From assembly GCA_937915455.1 (NCBI GenBank), contig CALDNN010000043.1:1-29116 (forward strand): 29,116 nt of DNA. Direction: 5' to 3'. Shown piece after piece: positions 1 through 7,583 of the stretch (position 1 is its first letter; each line of letters starts with the position of its first letter). A model generated the notes under the pieces. It ran no database searches. It saw only the letters and a list, made by a program, of their open reading frames with translations, and was not told the DNA's origin. The translations under genes were made by a program, and so were the position numbers. The DNA comes from Pelethousia sp002409725 (GTDB lineage Bacteria; Bacillota; Clostridia; Christensenellales; CAG-138).

Positions 1-335
1 GCGCCGCTTTGCAGGAGTGGAATGCCGCATGTACAACCGGGCGGCTGTCCGTTACATCGTCTTTCTGGTTCGCCATTGAGGCTATGGCAGAGGGGGTCAA
101 TAAAGGGGAAGGGCTAAAGATTGCACTGGAGAAGCTGAATATCCTACCGGAACGGGTCATGGCCATAGGGGACGGAGATAACGATGTGGAAATGCTCAAG
201 GCCGTTGGGATTTCGTTCGCTATGGGCAATGCATCTGCGGCGGCGAAAGCGGCGGCCCTCTATGAGGCCCGGGGCGTAACGGAAAACGGCGCCTGCGCCG
301 TGCTCAAAAAGTATATCCTGGGCGAGGAGGACTAA
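1..335 (+). CDS. Cof-type HAD-IIB family phosphatase, 3' part only
   Basis: The reading frame is open to the left edge, so the N-terminus lies outside the window. The visible 110 or so residues match the C-terminal half of Cof-type haloacid dehalogenase phosphatases. There is a VTSSFWF...GVNKGEGL segment, which in this family carries the end of the cap domain and the conserved Lys. It is followed by motif IV, GDGDNDVEML, whose acidic residues bind Mg2+, and then the usual AMGNA segment. Family members dephosphorylate sugar phosphates or cofactor phosphates in the cytosol. The substrate cannot be told from sequence. The stop lies 38 bases before the aldo/keto reductase start, so the two may be co-transcribed. 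Confidence 0.9.
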   Translation, partial: AALQEWNAACTTGRLSVTSSFWFAIEAMAEGVNKGEGLKIALEKLNILPERVMAIGDGDNDVEMLKAVGISFAMGNASAAAKAAALYEARGVTENGACAVLKKYILGEED

Positions 336-373
336 ACGCCTTTCATAATATAATACTTTAAGGAGGCGCACCT

Positions 374-1168
374 ATGAGGAAAGATATACCGCCTATTGGG
401 CTTGGCGTTTATAAAGCCGGCGATGCCGTATACGACGCGGTTCGCTTTGCATTGGATGCCAACTACCGTCATATCGACTGCGCCAAGGTTTATGGAAATG
501 AAGAGGCGGTGGGCAAAGCTATCCGTGAGAGCGGAGTTCCCCGGGAAGAAATTTTTGTAACCACGAAGCTCTGGCCTACGGACTTTGCCGAGCCGGAGGC
601 TGCCTGCATAGAAAGCCTAAAACGGCTGGGCCTGGATTATGTGGATGGGTATTTGCTGCATTGGCCGGGCATAGACGCTTCCCTGCGTCTGTGCGCCTAT
701 GAGTCCCTGGGACGATTGCAGGAAAAGGGCCTGGTCGGCCTAGTGGGGGTATCCAATTTTCTCCCTCCGCACCTCGAGGAGTTAGCCCGGGCCCAGTTGC
801 CCTTGCCCGCCTGCAACCAGTTGGAGGTACATCCCTGGTATCCGCAGAGCGAGGCCAGGGCATATTGCCACAGCCGCGGTATAAAGGTCGTGTGCTGGTC
901 CCCGCTGTTCCGGGGCGCATGGCAGGCGGCGCCAATCTTGAACGAGATCGGCCAAGCCCATGGGAAGACCCCTGTGCAGGTGGTTTTGCGCTGGCATATC
1001 CAAAATGGGGACTGTCCCATTCCCAAATCCGTCACCCCCAGCCGTATCCTGGAGAACCTTGCCGTGTTTGATTTCAACCTATCCTGCGAGGAGATGGCTG
1101 CCATCGATGCCTTGGAAGATGGCCGCCATATTAGCAAGGATCCATTTACGTATGACGGAAGGCTATAG
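374..1168 (+). CDS. Aldo/keto reductase family oxidoreductase
   Basis: This 264-residue protein is a typical short bacterial NADPH-dependent aldo/keto reductase of the 2,5-diketo-gluconate reductase type. The ordered family signatures are visible: YRHIDCAKVYGNE near residues 31-43 (catalytic Asp and Tyr), VTTKLWP with the catalytic Lys near 62-68, DGYLLHWPG near 90-98 (catalytic His), GVSNF near 124-128 and NQLEVHPWY near 147-155. The C-terminal IPKSVTPSRILEN segment binds the 2'-phosphate of NADPH. It should reduce small aldehydes or ketones in the cytosol; the physiological substrate is unknown. AAGGAGG lies about 7 bases before the ATG. A perfect 32-base palindrome follows the gene and probably ends the transcript. 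Confidence 0.93.
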   Translation: MRKDIPPIGLGVYKAGDAVYDAVRFALDANYRHIDCAKVYGNEEAVGKAIRESGVPREEIFVTTKLWPTDFAEPEAACIESLKRLGLDYVDGYLLHWPGIDASLRLCAYESLGRLQEKGLVGLVGVSNFLPPHLEELARAQLPLPACNQLEVHPWYPQSEARAYCHSRGIKVVCWSPLFRGAWQAAPILNEIGQAHGKTPVQVVLRWHIQNGDCPIPKSVTPSRILENLAVFDFNLSCEEMAAIDALEDGRHISKDPFTYDGRL

Positions 1169-1455
1169 TCCCTGCAGACCGCCCTGGATCCGCACCTAGA
1201 AAAACTAGCAATTGAGCAAGCAAAAAGGGTATGGCCATATGGCCATACCCTTTTACGGAGTATGGAAAAGATATCAGGTTTTCAAAGCTGGCGAATATCC
1301 AACCCAGAAGAGCATAATGCGCATGCGGAGCGATTGTTGAGAAATAGTCTGGACAAGATTCGGTAACGATTTCAATATTGATATTGGGGATAAATAGTCT
1401 TTGCCTTTTCGCGCATAATACATAAGAGCTTACAACGAAAGGCAGGTGATGCCCT
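1169..1455. other. Intergenic region before the YyaL-type gene
   Basis: Apart from the palindrome at 1223-1254 I see no gene or RNA structure I can name in these 287 bases. The stretch from 1261 to 1440 is more AT-rich than the flanking genes and presumably carries the promoter for the next operon, but no convincing -35/-10 pair stands out. An AAAGGCAGGTG Shine-Dalgarno-like stretch sits just before the GTG start at 1456. Confidence 0.4.
1223..1254. terminator. Perfect 32-base palindrome, probable bidirectional terminator
   Basis: The sequence is self-complementary over 32 bases: AAAAGGGTATGGCC, the central bases ATAT, then GGCCATACCCTTTT. As RNA it would form a GC-core hairpin with A's before and U's after on either strand. 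It sits 54 bases after the aldo/keto reductase stop. Confidence 0.65.
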
Positions 1456-3432
1456 GTGACAAATTCAACTCGAATACCCAATAGACTGGCAAACGAGAAA
1501 TCTCCTTATCTCTTACAACACGCAAATAATCCTGTGGATTGGTGGCCCTGGTGCGATGAAGCCTTTGCCAAAGCAAAGGCCGAAGATAAGCCGGTTTTTT
1601 TAAGCATCGGCTATTCTACCTGCCATTGGTGCCATGTGATGGCCCACGAAAGCTTCGAGGATTTGGGCGTGGCCGATCTGCTGAACCGTTATTTTGTTTC
1701 GATCAAAGTTGACCGGGAGGAACGGCCCGATGTGGATGCCATCTACATGGCCGTGTGCCAGGCCTTTACGGGGAGCGGCGGCTGGCCTCTGAGCCTGTTC
1801 CTTACGCCCGCCCAAAAGCCCTTTTTTGCGGGCACCTATTTCCCCAGGGAGGGCCGGGGCGGGCAGATGGGCTTTACGGCGCTGCTATCGGCCATCGCAG
1901 GCAAATGGCTGGAGGATCGTGCCGCCCTGCTTGAGAGCGCGGATAAAATTACGGCCTTTGTGCGGCAACAGGAATCCGCCAGGCCGCCGCAAACTGCGGG
2001 TGCGGATCGGGCGGAGAGCTTGGTTCGGCGGGCTGTTGATTGGTTCGCCGGCCATTTTGACAAAGCTTATGGCGGCTTCGGCTCCGCGCCCAAGTTTCCT
2101 ATGGGCCATCAGCTTTTGTTTTTGCTGGAACATTACGCGGCCACAGGGGAGGCGGAGAGCCTGGCCATGGCGGAAAAAACCCTCGTACAGATGTATAAGG
2201 GCGGTTTGTTCGACCACATCGGCTACGGCTTTTGCCGCTATTCCACGGACCGGCGCTTCCTCGTGCCCCATTTTGAGAAGATGCTCTATGACAACGCCCT
2301 GCTGATCCTGGCTTATAGCCGGGCCTACGCGTTGACAGGCGCGGCCTTTTATGGCCGGGCTGCGCGGGAAACGGCGGACTACATCCTTCGGGAGATGCGG
2401 GGGCCGCTGGGCGGCTTTTACAGCGCCCAGGATGCGGATAGCGAGGGGGAGGAGGGCAAGTACTACACCTTCACCTATGAGGAGGTGCTGAAGCTCTTGG
2501 GGCAGGAGCCGGGCCGCGCCTTCTGTGCGCATTATGGCGTCTCCCCGCTGGGAAATTTCGAGGGCAAGAGCATACCCAACCTGCTGCACGAGCCTGAGGC
2601 GGCAGATATGGAGGCGCTGCGGCAAAAGCTTTACGCCTACCGCCTGGGCCGCTATCCCCTGCATTTGGATGATAAATATCTCGCGGCCTGGAACGGGCTA
2701 ACGATCGCCGCCCTGGCCGATCTTTCCCAAACGCTGGGAGAGGATAAATACCTTCGCGCCGCCCGGGAGGCGGATGCTTTTCTTTGGGAAAACCTGCTGG
2801 ATGGCGAAAGCCTGCGGGTGAGTTTTCGTGACGGGCAAAGGGGCTGGCCAGGCTTTTTGGAGGATTACGCCTTCTGTGGCTTGGGCCTTATCGCCCTTTA
2901 CGACGCCACCTTGGAAGAAGAGTATCTAGCGCGGGCTTTACATTTGGCCCAAACGGCCCTGCGGGATTTTTATGATGCGCAAAACGGTGGCTTTTACCTG
3001 GCGGGCAAGGAGAACGAGCGCTTGCTCTTCACCCCCAAGCCCACCTACGACGGCGCGCTGCCCAGCGGCAACGCCGCCATGGCCCATCTGCTGCTGGCCC
3101 TTTCCCGCCGCACGATAGATGCGGATATGCCGGAATTTGCTAAGAAGCAGATGGATTTCATGGCCGGCGAGGCAAAAGGCCAACCCGCGGGCTACAGCTT
3201 TTTTCTATGCGCGCTGCTCTCGGAGCTTTATCCACCGGCCAAGCTGGTGTGCGTGCCGGCAGAGCCGATAGATCGGGCAAAAATACGGGCGCAGGCGCCC
3301 ATGGGCACGGCGGTATCCATTTTAGAAGGGCCGGGGGAGGGCTACGCGCTGTTGAACGGCAAAACGACCTTCTATGCCTGCAAAGGCCAAGTTTGCCTGC
3401 CGCCCATCAACGAATTGGAGGGATTGCTATGA
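1456..3432 (+). CDS. YyaL/DUF255-type thioredoxin-domain protein
   Basis: This 658-residue protein matches the conserved YyaL (spermatogenesis-associated protein 20-like) family in length and order. The N-terminal DUF255 thioredoxin-like domain opens with NRLANEKSPYLLQHANNPVDW and contains the hallmark STCHWCHVMAHESF near residues 54-67, with the CxxC cysteines, followed by KVDREERPDVD. The rest is a six-hairpin glycosidase-like helical barrel, with GGFGSAPKFPMG, HFEKMLYDNALL and FYSAQDADSEGEEGKYYTFT. The family is cytosolic and its true activity is not established; redox or sugar-related roles have been proposed. The GTG start at 1456 is favoured because an AAAGGCAGG stretch lies upstream and the family N-terminus follows directly. 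Its stop overlaps the next start as ATGA, indicating translational coupling to the Rieske-domain oxidoreductase. Confidence 0.93.
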   Translation: MTNSTRIPNRLANEKSPYLLQHANNPVDWWPWCDEAFAKAKAEDKPVFLSIGYSTCHWCHVMAHESFEDLGVADLLNRYFVSIKVDREERPDVDAIYMAVCQAFTGSGGWPLSLFLTPAQKPFFAGTYFPREGRGGQMGFTALLSAIAGKWLEDRAALLESADKITAFVRQQESARPPQTAGADRAESLVRRAVDWFAGHFDKAYGGFGSAPKFPMGHQLLFLLEHYAATGEAESLAMAEKTLVQMYKGGLFDHIGYGFCRYSTDRRFLVPHFEKMLYDNALLILAYSRAYALTGAAFYGRAARETADYILREMRGPLGGFYSAQDADSEGEEGKYYTFTYEEVLKLLGQEPGRAFCAHYGVSPLGNFEGKSIPNLLHEPEAADMEALRQKLYAYRLGRYPLHLDDKYLAAWNGLTIAALADLSQTLGEDKYLRAAREADAFLWENLLDGESLRVSFRDGQRGWPGFLEDYAFCGLGLIALYDATLEEEYLARALHLAQTALRDFYDAQNGGFYLAGKENERLLFTPKPTYDGALPSGNAAMAHLLLALSRRTIDADMPEFAKKQMDFMAGEAKGQPAGYSFFLCALLSELYPPAKLVCVPAEPIDRAKIRAQAPMGTAVSILEGPGEGYALLNGKTTFYACKGQVCLPPINELEGLL

Positions 3433-4727
3433 AATCCATCTGGCAGGCGGGCACACTGCCTTCCTTTGAAAAACTGCAAGGGGACGCGAAAGCGGATGTG
3501 CTGGTGATCGGCGGGGGCATGGCGGGGCTTTTATGCGCTTACTTTTTACAGCAGGCGGGCGTGGATTCGCTGCTGGTGGAAGCCGAAACCATCTGCTCCG
3601 GCGTTACCCAGAACACCACGGCCAAGATCACCGCACAACACGGCCTGCTTTACGATCAGCTGCTAAAGGGCGCGGGCTTGGAGAAGGCCCGCATGTACCT
3701 GGAGGCCAACCAGCAAGCCCTGGCGCAATATAAAACCCTGTGTGGAAACATTTCCTGCGGCTTTGCCGAAAAGGACGCTTATGTATATAGCCTGAATGAC
3801 GCCCGCAAAATCGACCTGGAGCTGGAGGCCCTGCACAAGCTGGGCTTCAAGGCAAACTTCGCTTCCCGCCTGCCCCTGCCCCTGGAGGTTGTCGGGGCGG
3901 TGCGCTTCCCCAACCAGGCCCAGTTCGACCCGCTGCGCTTTGCCGCGGGCCTTGCCCGGGGCCTGCGCATTTATGAGCACACGAGGGTGATAGAGCTGGG
4001 GGATCACGTAGCCGTTACGTCCGGCGGAACGATCACGGCTGGGAAGATCATCGTGGCCACGCATTTCCCCTTCCTCAATAAGCACGGCGGCTATTTTCTG
4101 AAGCTCTACCAGCACCGATCCTATGTGATCGCGCTGGAGGACGGGCCGGATGTGAAGGGCATGTATGTGGACGAGGCTCAAAACGGCCTCTCCTTCCGAA
4201 ATCACCAGGGCTTTTTGCTCTTGGGCGGCGGGGACCACCGCACTGGCAAAACAGGCGGCAACTGGGCCGAACTGCGGGATTTCGCCGGCAGACATTATCC
4301 GGATGCGCCGGAAAGCTTCCATTGGGCCACGCAGGATTGCATGAGCCTGGACGGCGTGCCCTACATCGGCGCATATTCAAAATCCACGCCCGATCTGTTG
4401 GTGGCCACGGGCTTCAACAAATGGGGCATGACCTCATCTATGGTGGCGGCAATGGTTCTGACCGACCTCGTACAGGGCGTAGACAACCCCTTCGCCGCCG
4501 TTTTCGACCCTTCCCGCAGCGTGTGGAAGCCCCAGCTCCTGCTAAACGGGCTGGAAAGCGTCGTCAACCTCTTGACCCCCACCAAGCCCCGCTGCCCGCA
4601 CCTGGGCTGCGCCCTTAAATGGAACGAGACGGAGCGCAGCTGGGATTGCTCCTGCCATGGCTCGCGCTTTGGCGAAGGCGGGGAGCTGCTCGACAATCCC
4701 GCTAACGGGGACTTGCAGAAGATATAA
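3429..4727 (+). CDS. FAD-dependent oxidoreductase with C-terminal Rieske [2Fe-2S] domain
   Basis: The ATG at 3429 gives 432 residues and overlaps the previous stop by four bases (ATGA). In-frame upstream sequence lies inside the previous gene and is not counted. The N-terminal Rossmann segment is VLVIGGGMAGLLCAYFLQQAG (GxGxxG near residues 22-27) with the ribose-binding Glu in LLVEAE. The middle resembles DadA/glycine-oxidase-like FAD enzymes. The C-terminus has CPHLGC and CSCHGSRF, the Cys-His pairs that bind a Rieske 2Fe-2S cluster. The architecture matches the Rieske 2Fe-2S domain-containing FAD oxidoreductases found in many Firmicutes (YhfW-like), a family of unknown substrate. The Rieske domain ends abruptly at DLQKI, slightly shorter than usual. 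Coupling to the YyaL-type gene suggests a shared redox task, but this is inference. Confidence 0.9.
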   Translation: MKSIWQAGTLPSFEKLQGDAKADVLVIGGGMAGLLCAYFLQQAGVDSLLVEAETICSGVTQNTTAKITAQHGLLYDQLLKGAGLEKARMYLEANQQALAQYKTLCGNISCGFAEKDAYVYSLNDARKIDLELEALHKLGFKANFASRLPLPLEVVGAVRFPNQAQFDPLRFAAGLARGLRIYEHTRVIELGDHVAVTSGGTITAGKIIVATHFPFLNKHGGYFLKLYQHRSYVIALEDGPDVKGMYVDEAQNGLSFRNHQGFLLLGGGDHRTGKTGGNWAELRDFAGRHYPDAPESFHWATQDCMSLDGVPYIGAYSKSTPDLLVATGFNKWGMTSSMVAAMVLTDLVQGVDNPFAAVFDPSRSVWKPQLLLNGLESVVNLLTPTKPRCPHLGCALKWNETERSWDCSCHGSRFGEGGELLDNPANGDLQKI

Positions 4728-4797
4728 ATGCTACCCAGCCAAAGTTCCTTTCTCACCCCTGTTAAAAACGGAAATATGCCCACCCAACGCAATAAGC

Positions 4798-4839
4798 GAC
4801 GCAGGCCCTGGTAAAAACCACGAAGGCCGGGCCTGCGTC
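4798..4839 (+). terminator. Hairpin after the Rieske oxidoreductase gene
   Basis: GACGCAGGCCC at 4798-4808 is complementary to GGGCCTGCGTC at 4829-4839, an 11-bp perfect stem. The loop contains a smaller TGGT/ACCA hairpin. No T-run follows, so it is a weak or Rho-assisted terminator at best. Confidence 0.4.
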
Positions 4840-4859
4840 CGCAGTCCGCTCAGGACCGG

Positions 4860-4888
4860 TTGCGGCGAGTCCTGTTTCGTGCTATCCT
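4860..4888 (+). promoter_or_regulatory. Possible promoter for the small membrane protein
   Basis: TTGCGG at 4860-4865 and TATCCT at 4883-4888 are separated by 17 bases and lie about 67 bases before the start at 4956. The match to sigma-A consensus is only moderate. Confidence 0.3.
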
Positions 4889-4955
4889 TTGGGAAGCGTA
4901 AACCGGGCTATAAGCAAAAAATTAGCGGTATGTATATATGCTGGAGGGTGCTAAG

Positions 4956-5363
4956 ATGAGAAAGAAACCATGGATTTTCAGTATGCTTATTACTCTTTTT
5001 CTGATTATCGGAATTATAGTTATTATAAACGAAAATAAGCAAGAAGCGGAATTTACTGCCTCATATTCGGAAGAAACTGGCCAAATAATAGTTAATGCCA
5101 CCAGGCCCTCTAATAGATGCAATCCCTATGAATTTGAAAACAGAATATCAGGTAGCGACAAAATTATGTCATTATATGATCGGCGTACAGAAGATGACGT
5201 CGATACATTTGTTTTTGATATTCTTGGCAATGGAGTTGTCGAATTGGCTTTTTACAGCATTGATTCTCAAGACGCAAGCGATAAATATAAATTCTCCCAA
5301 AGTCTTAAAATTGCCATAACAAACGAAGCTGTTAACTTAAACAATGTCCTGTGGAGACGATAA
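4956..5363 (+). CDS. Small membrane-anchored extracellular protein of unknown function
   Basis: I do not recognise this family. The start at 4956 is chosen over an in-frame ATG at 4938 because GGAGGG (4943-4948) sits seven bases before it. The 135-residue product begins MRKK and has one hydrophobic segment near residues 7-24 (FSMLITLFLIIGIIVIIN). It therefore looks like an N-anchored protein or an uncleaved signal peptide, with about 110 residues outside the cell. The outer part has a single Cys and many acidic residues and no motif I can name. The coding sequence is clearly more AT-rich than every neighbour, which suggests recent acquisition or relaxed codon selection. It is flanked by a hairpin upstream and a strong bidirectional terminator downstream. 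Confidence 0.7.
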   Translation: MRKKPWIFSMLITLFLIIGIIVIINENKQEAEFTASYSEETGQIIVNATRPSNRCNPYEFENRISGSDKIMSLYDRRTEDDVDTFVFDILGNGVVELAFYSIDSQDASDKYKFSQSLKIAITNEAVNLNNVLWRR

Positions 5364-5438
5364 ATTCCAATTTGGAACTAAGCGAGCGGGCCGGTGGGCG
5401 GCAGCAGCCCGCAGCACCGCAAGGCCGGCCAACAAAAA

Positions 5439-5484
5439 CCGGGGCCATATTGCTTTTCATAGCGATACGGCCCCGGCACTTTTT
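5439..5484. terminator. Bidirectional terminator between convergent genes
   Basis: CCGGGGCC at 5439-5446 pairs with GGCCCCGG at 5469-5476, with further partial pairing inside (TATTGC with GCGATA). It is followed on the plus strand by a T-run at 5480-5484. On the minus strand the run of A's at 5434-5438 becomes a U-tract, so it can end both the plus small-protein gene and the minus guanine deaminase gene. Confidence 0.75.
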
Positions 5485-5513
5485 ATAACTGCCTTTAGGC
5501 TATCCGGATCGGG

Positions 5514-6788
5514 TCAGAGCTCGGCCTGCCCGCCAGCACTGTACACGGCTGTGATGGTGGATTTATCCGCCAGATAAAGCACGCGCTCCAGGCGCTCTTC
5601 CAATGAGAGGCCGGGGTTGTAGGCGAATTTGCCATCGCTAAAGACCACGGCGTGCAGGGGCTCGCCCACACCGAAGCCGGGCTGCGCGCCGAAATAGGCC
5701 TGGCCCGCGGTGGTGATGAGATAGAAAGCTTCGCGCACGGTGAGGAAGGCCTCCTGTTTGCCGCTCTCCAGCCAGCGCAGTTTGGAGAGGCGGATGGCCT
5801 GGGTGGCCACATCCGTCATGGAGAGCTTGGCGCCGCCCGCAATATCGCTGCCCAGGGCCACATTGAGGCCCTCTTCCAGCATTTTGCGCAGGGGGGCGAT
5901 GCCGCTGGCGATATTGTTGTTGGAATCCGGGCAATGGACGGCCCATACCCCGGCCTCCTTGATGGCCGCGCGCTCCGCCTCGTCGCTGTAAACGCAATGG
6001 GCCATGATGGTATGCTCCCCCCAGCAGCCGTATTTGGCATAAGCCTGCCAATATTGGGGGCAATCCGGGTGCAGCTCCTTTACCCAGGCGATCTCATCCT
6101 GGTTTTCGGAGAGGTGAGATTGTAGGGGCACGGCCGGGTGGGCGGTGGCCATCTCGCCCAGGGCTGCCATCAGCTCGTTGGTGCAGCTGGGGATAAAGCG
6201 GGGGGTGAGGATGGGCCTGAGGTTTTCGTAAGCGCAGCATTCCTCGATAAAGCGCAGGGTTTCGCGGATGGACTCCTCCGTGGTCTCCGTGAGATCGGGC
6301 GTGCTGTTGCGATCCATATTTACCTTGCCTACATAGCCTGTGACCCCGGCCTTTTCCAACTCCTGCATCAAAACGTGGGTGGCCTCGCGGTGGATGCTGG
6401 AGAAGATGCACACGCGCGTCGTGCCCCGGCGGATTAGCTCCTTGGCCAGGCGGTGATATACCGTTTGAGCATATTCCACATCGCGAAAGCGAGCCTCGGT
6501 GGGGAAGGTATAGGTGTTGAGCCAATCGAGCAACTGCAGATCCATGCCCAGGCCCAGCATGGGGAATTGGGGGGCGTGCAGGTGAAGATCCGAAAAAGAC
6601 GGGGTGATGAGGGCGTCCCCATAGTTAATAACTTCGGCCGGGCAGCCAGCCGGCAGATTTTGATAGATCCCCTCCACGACCCCATCCCGGGTGAGGATAT
6701 ACCCCTTAGGAATGACCGTAAGTTCACCCAGGGAGGGCGCGAATACCAGATTGCCCCTCAGGGCGCACAAACCATGCATGGCTTTCAT
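5514..6788 (-). CDS. guaD: Guanine deaminase
   Basis: This 424-residue amidohydrolase should convert guanine to xanthine and ammonia in the cytosol. The metal and catalytic signatures are visible in order: SDLHLHAPQ (His69, His71), a guanine-deaminase-like TPRFIPSCTNELM near 195-207, SHLSE (His225, Glu228), AHCVYSD (His264) and GSDIAGG (Asp315). The combination of LHLHAPQ and PRF..SC is characteristic of guanine deaminase rather than other amidohydrolases. An AAGGGGG ribosome binding site precedes the ATG. It is third in the minus-strand purine group, after the hydantoinase and MocA-like genes, but a 183-base gap with strong hairpins separates it from them, so it may have its own promoter. 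Its product xanthine is the substrate of the xanthine dehydrogenase encoded nearby. Confidence 0.92.
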   Translation of the reverse strand: MKAMHGLCALRGNLVFAPSLGELTVIPKGYILTRDGVVEGIYQNLPAGCPAEVINYGDALITPSFSDLHLHAPQFPMLGLGMDLQLLDWLNTYTFPTEARFRDVEYAQTVYHRLAKELIRRGTTRVCIFSSIHREATHVLMQELEKAGVTGYVGKVNMDRNSTPDLTETTEESIRETLRFIEECCAYENLRPILTPRFIPSCTNELMAALGEMATAHPAVPLQSHLSENQDEIAWVKELHPDCPQYWQAYAKYGCWGEHTIMAHCVYSDEAERAAIKEAGVWAVHCPDSNNNIASGIAPLRKMLEEGLNVALGSDIAGGAKLSMTDVATQAIRLSKLRWLESGKQEAFLTVREAFYLITTAGQAYFGAQPGFGVGEPLHAVVFSDGKFAYNPGLSLEERLERVLYLADKSTITAVYSAGGQAEL

Positions 6789-6825
6789 AATAGACCCCCT
6801 TGCAGATATGCCACGTTAATATTAG

Positions 6826-6846
6826 CCAAGCGGAGCACCCGCTTGG
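6826..6846 (-). repeat. 8-bp hairpin in the guanine deaminase leader
   Basis: CCAAGCGG and CCGCTTGG form a perfect 8-bp stem with a 5-base loop, 38 bases before the guanine deaminase start. There is no U-tract after it on the minus strand. It could be part of a regulatory leader. Confidence 0.4.
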
Positions 6847-6888
6847 TCGAGCCTTACAGCCCTTTCACTTTTCGGGTTTCCGGGCGGG

Positions 6889-6944
6889 AAAAGGCGGATG
6901 GGAATAGAGCTTCCAGGCTCCAACCCCAGACCCCGACGCCTTTT
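6889..6944 (-). terminator. Large hairpin after the MocA-like gene
   Basis: On the minus strand AAAAGGCG pairs with CGCCUUUU around an inner GGG/CCC segment and a small GAGC/GCUC hairpin. The U-rich 3' end makes it a plausible terminator or attenuator between the MocA-like gene and the guanine deaminase gene. Confidence 0.5.
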
Positions 6945-6971
6945 GCCAACCGGGGAATGAAACCGGATTCT

Positions 6972-7583
6972 TTAAAAAGGTTTTGCTATCTCGCTTTTAA
7001 GCAGCTCCAGCTCCTGCTTGTTGTCGATATCACGCAGTTCCAAATCCTGCTCGACCTGATAGAGAAGCAGCGCGTCCTCATGGGCGCATATTACATGGCT
7101 GCCGCCGTTTTCCGCCGAAAGAGCCTTTAACTCACCGAAAAAGGTCTTTGGGAAGATGGCCGGGTTGCCCCGGCGCTTGCCGTAGCCCATGGCCACGATA
7201 TATCCGGGTCGGCCCTGATAGAAATCGATCTGGCTCTCTATTGTTTCCTGCCGCAGGCAGGGCTGATCGCCCACCATGAACATGGCGGCATCCACTTCGC
7301 CCAGGGCGTCCAGCCCCAGGGATATGGTGCGGCTGATGCCGGCGGATGGGTCATCGTTCAAAACGGCGTCGAAGCCATATTCTGCCGCCAATTCCAGCAC
7401 CGAGTGATATTGACTCACCACGGCCACGCGCTTAAAGGCGCTCTTGGGGATGGCCGCGAGGGCGTGTTCAATGAGGGGCTTGCCCATGAAATCCGCCAGA
7501 AGCTTGTTTTCCCCAAAGCGGGAGGCGTTTCCCGCAGCCATGAGCACGCAGCCCAGCTTTTGCTTTTTCAATCGATCGCACAC
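6972..7583 (-). CDS. mocA: MocA-like molybdenum cofactor cytidylyltransferase / NTP transferase
   Basis: This 203-residue protein has the N-terminal nucleotidyltransferase signature LMAAGNASRFGENKLLADFMGKPL (near residues 14-37) and a central MVGDQPCL with the metal-binding Asp. Both are typical of the MobA/MocA family. MocA-type enzymes attach CMP to molybdopterin to give the dinucleotide cofactor, and genes of this type commonly accompany xanthine dehydrogenase and hydantoinase genes. Here it probably matures the cofactor for the xanthine dehydrogenase encoded at 11106-14777. A different nucleotidyl donor cannot be excluded. The GTG start at 7583 overlaps the end of the hydantoinase gene by 16 bases, consistent with one operon. 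The ribosome binding site is weak. Confidence 0.85.
   Translation of the reverse strand: MCDRLKKQKLGCVLMAAGNASRFGENKLLADFMGKPLIEHALAAIPKSAFKRVAVVSQYHSVLELAAEYGFDAVLNDDPSAGISRTISLGLDALGEVDAAMFMVGDQPCLRQETIESQIDFYQGRPGYIVAMGYGKRRGNPAIFPKTFFGELKALSAENGGSHVICAHEDALLLYQVEQDLELRDIDNKQELELLKSEIAKPF

Noticed and set aside
1885..2664. Minus-strand open frame of 259 residues inside the YyaL-type gene
   Set aside because: Antisense to strongly conserved DUF255-family sequence, without independent support.
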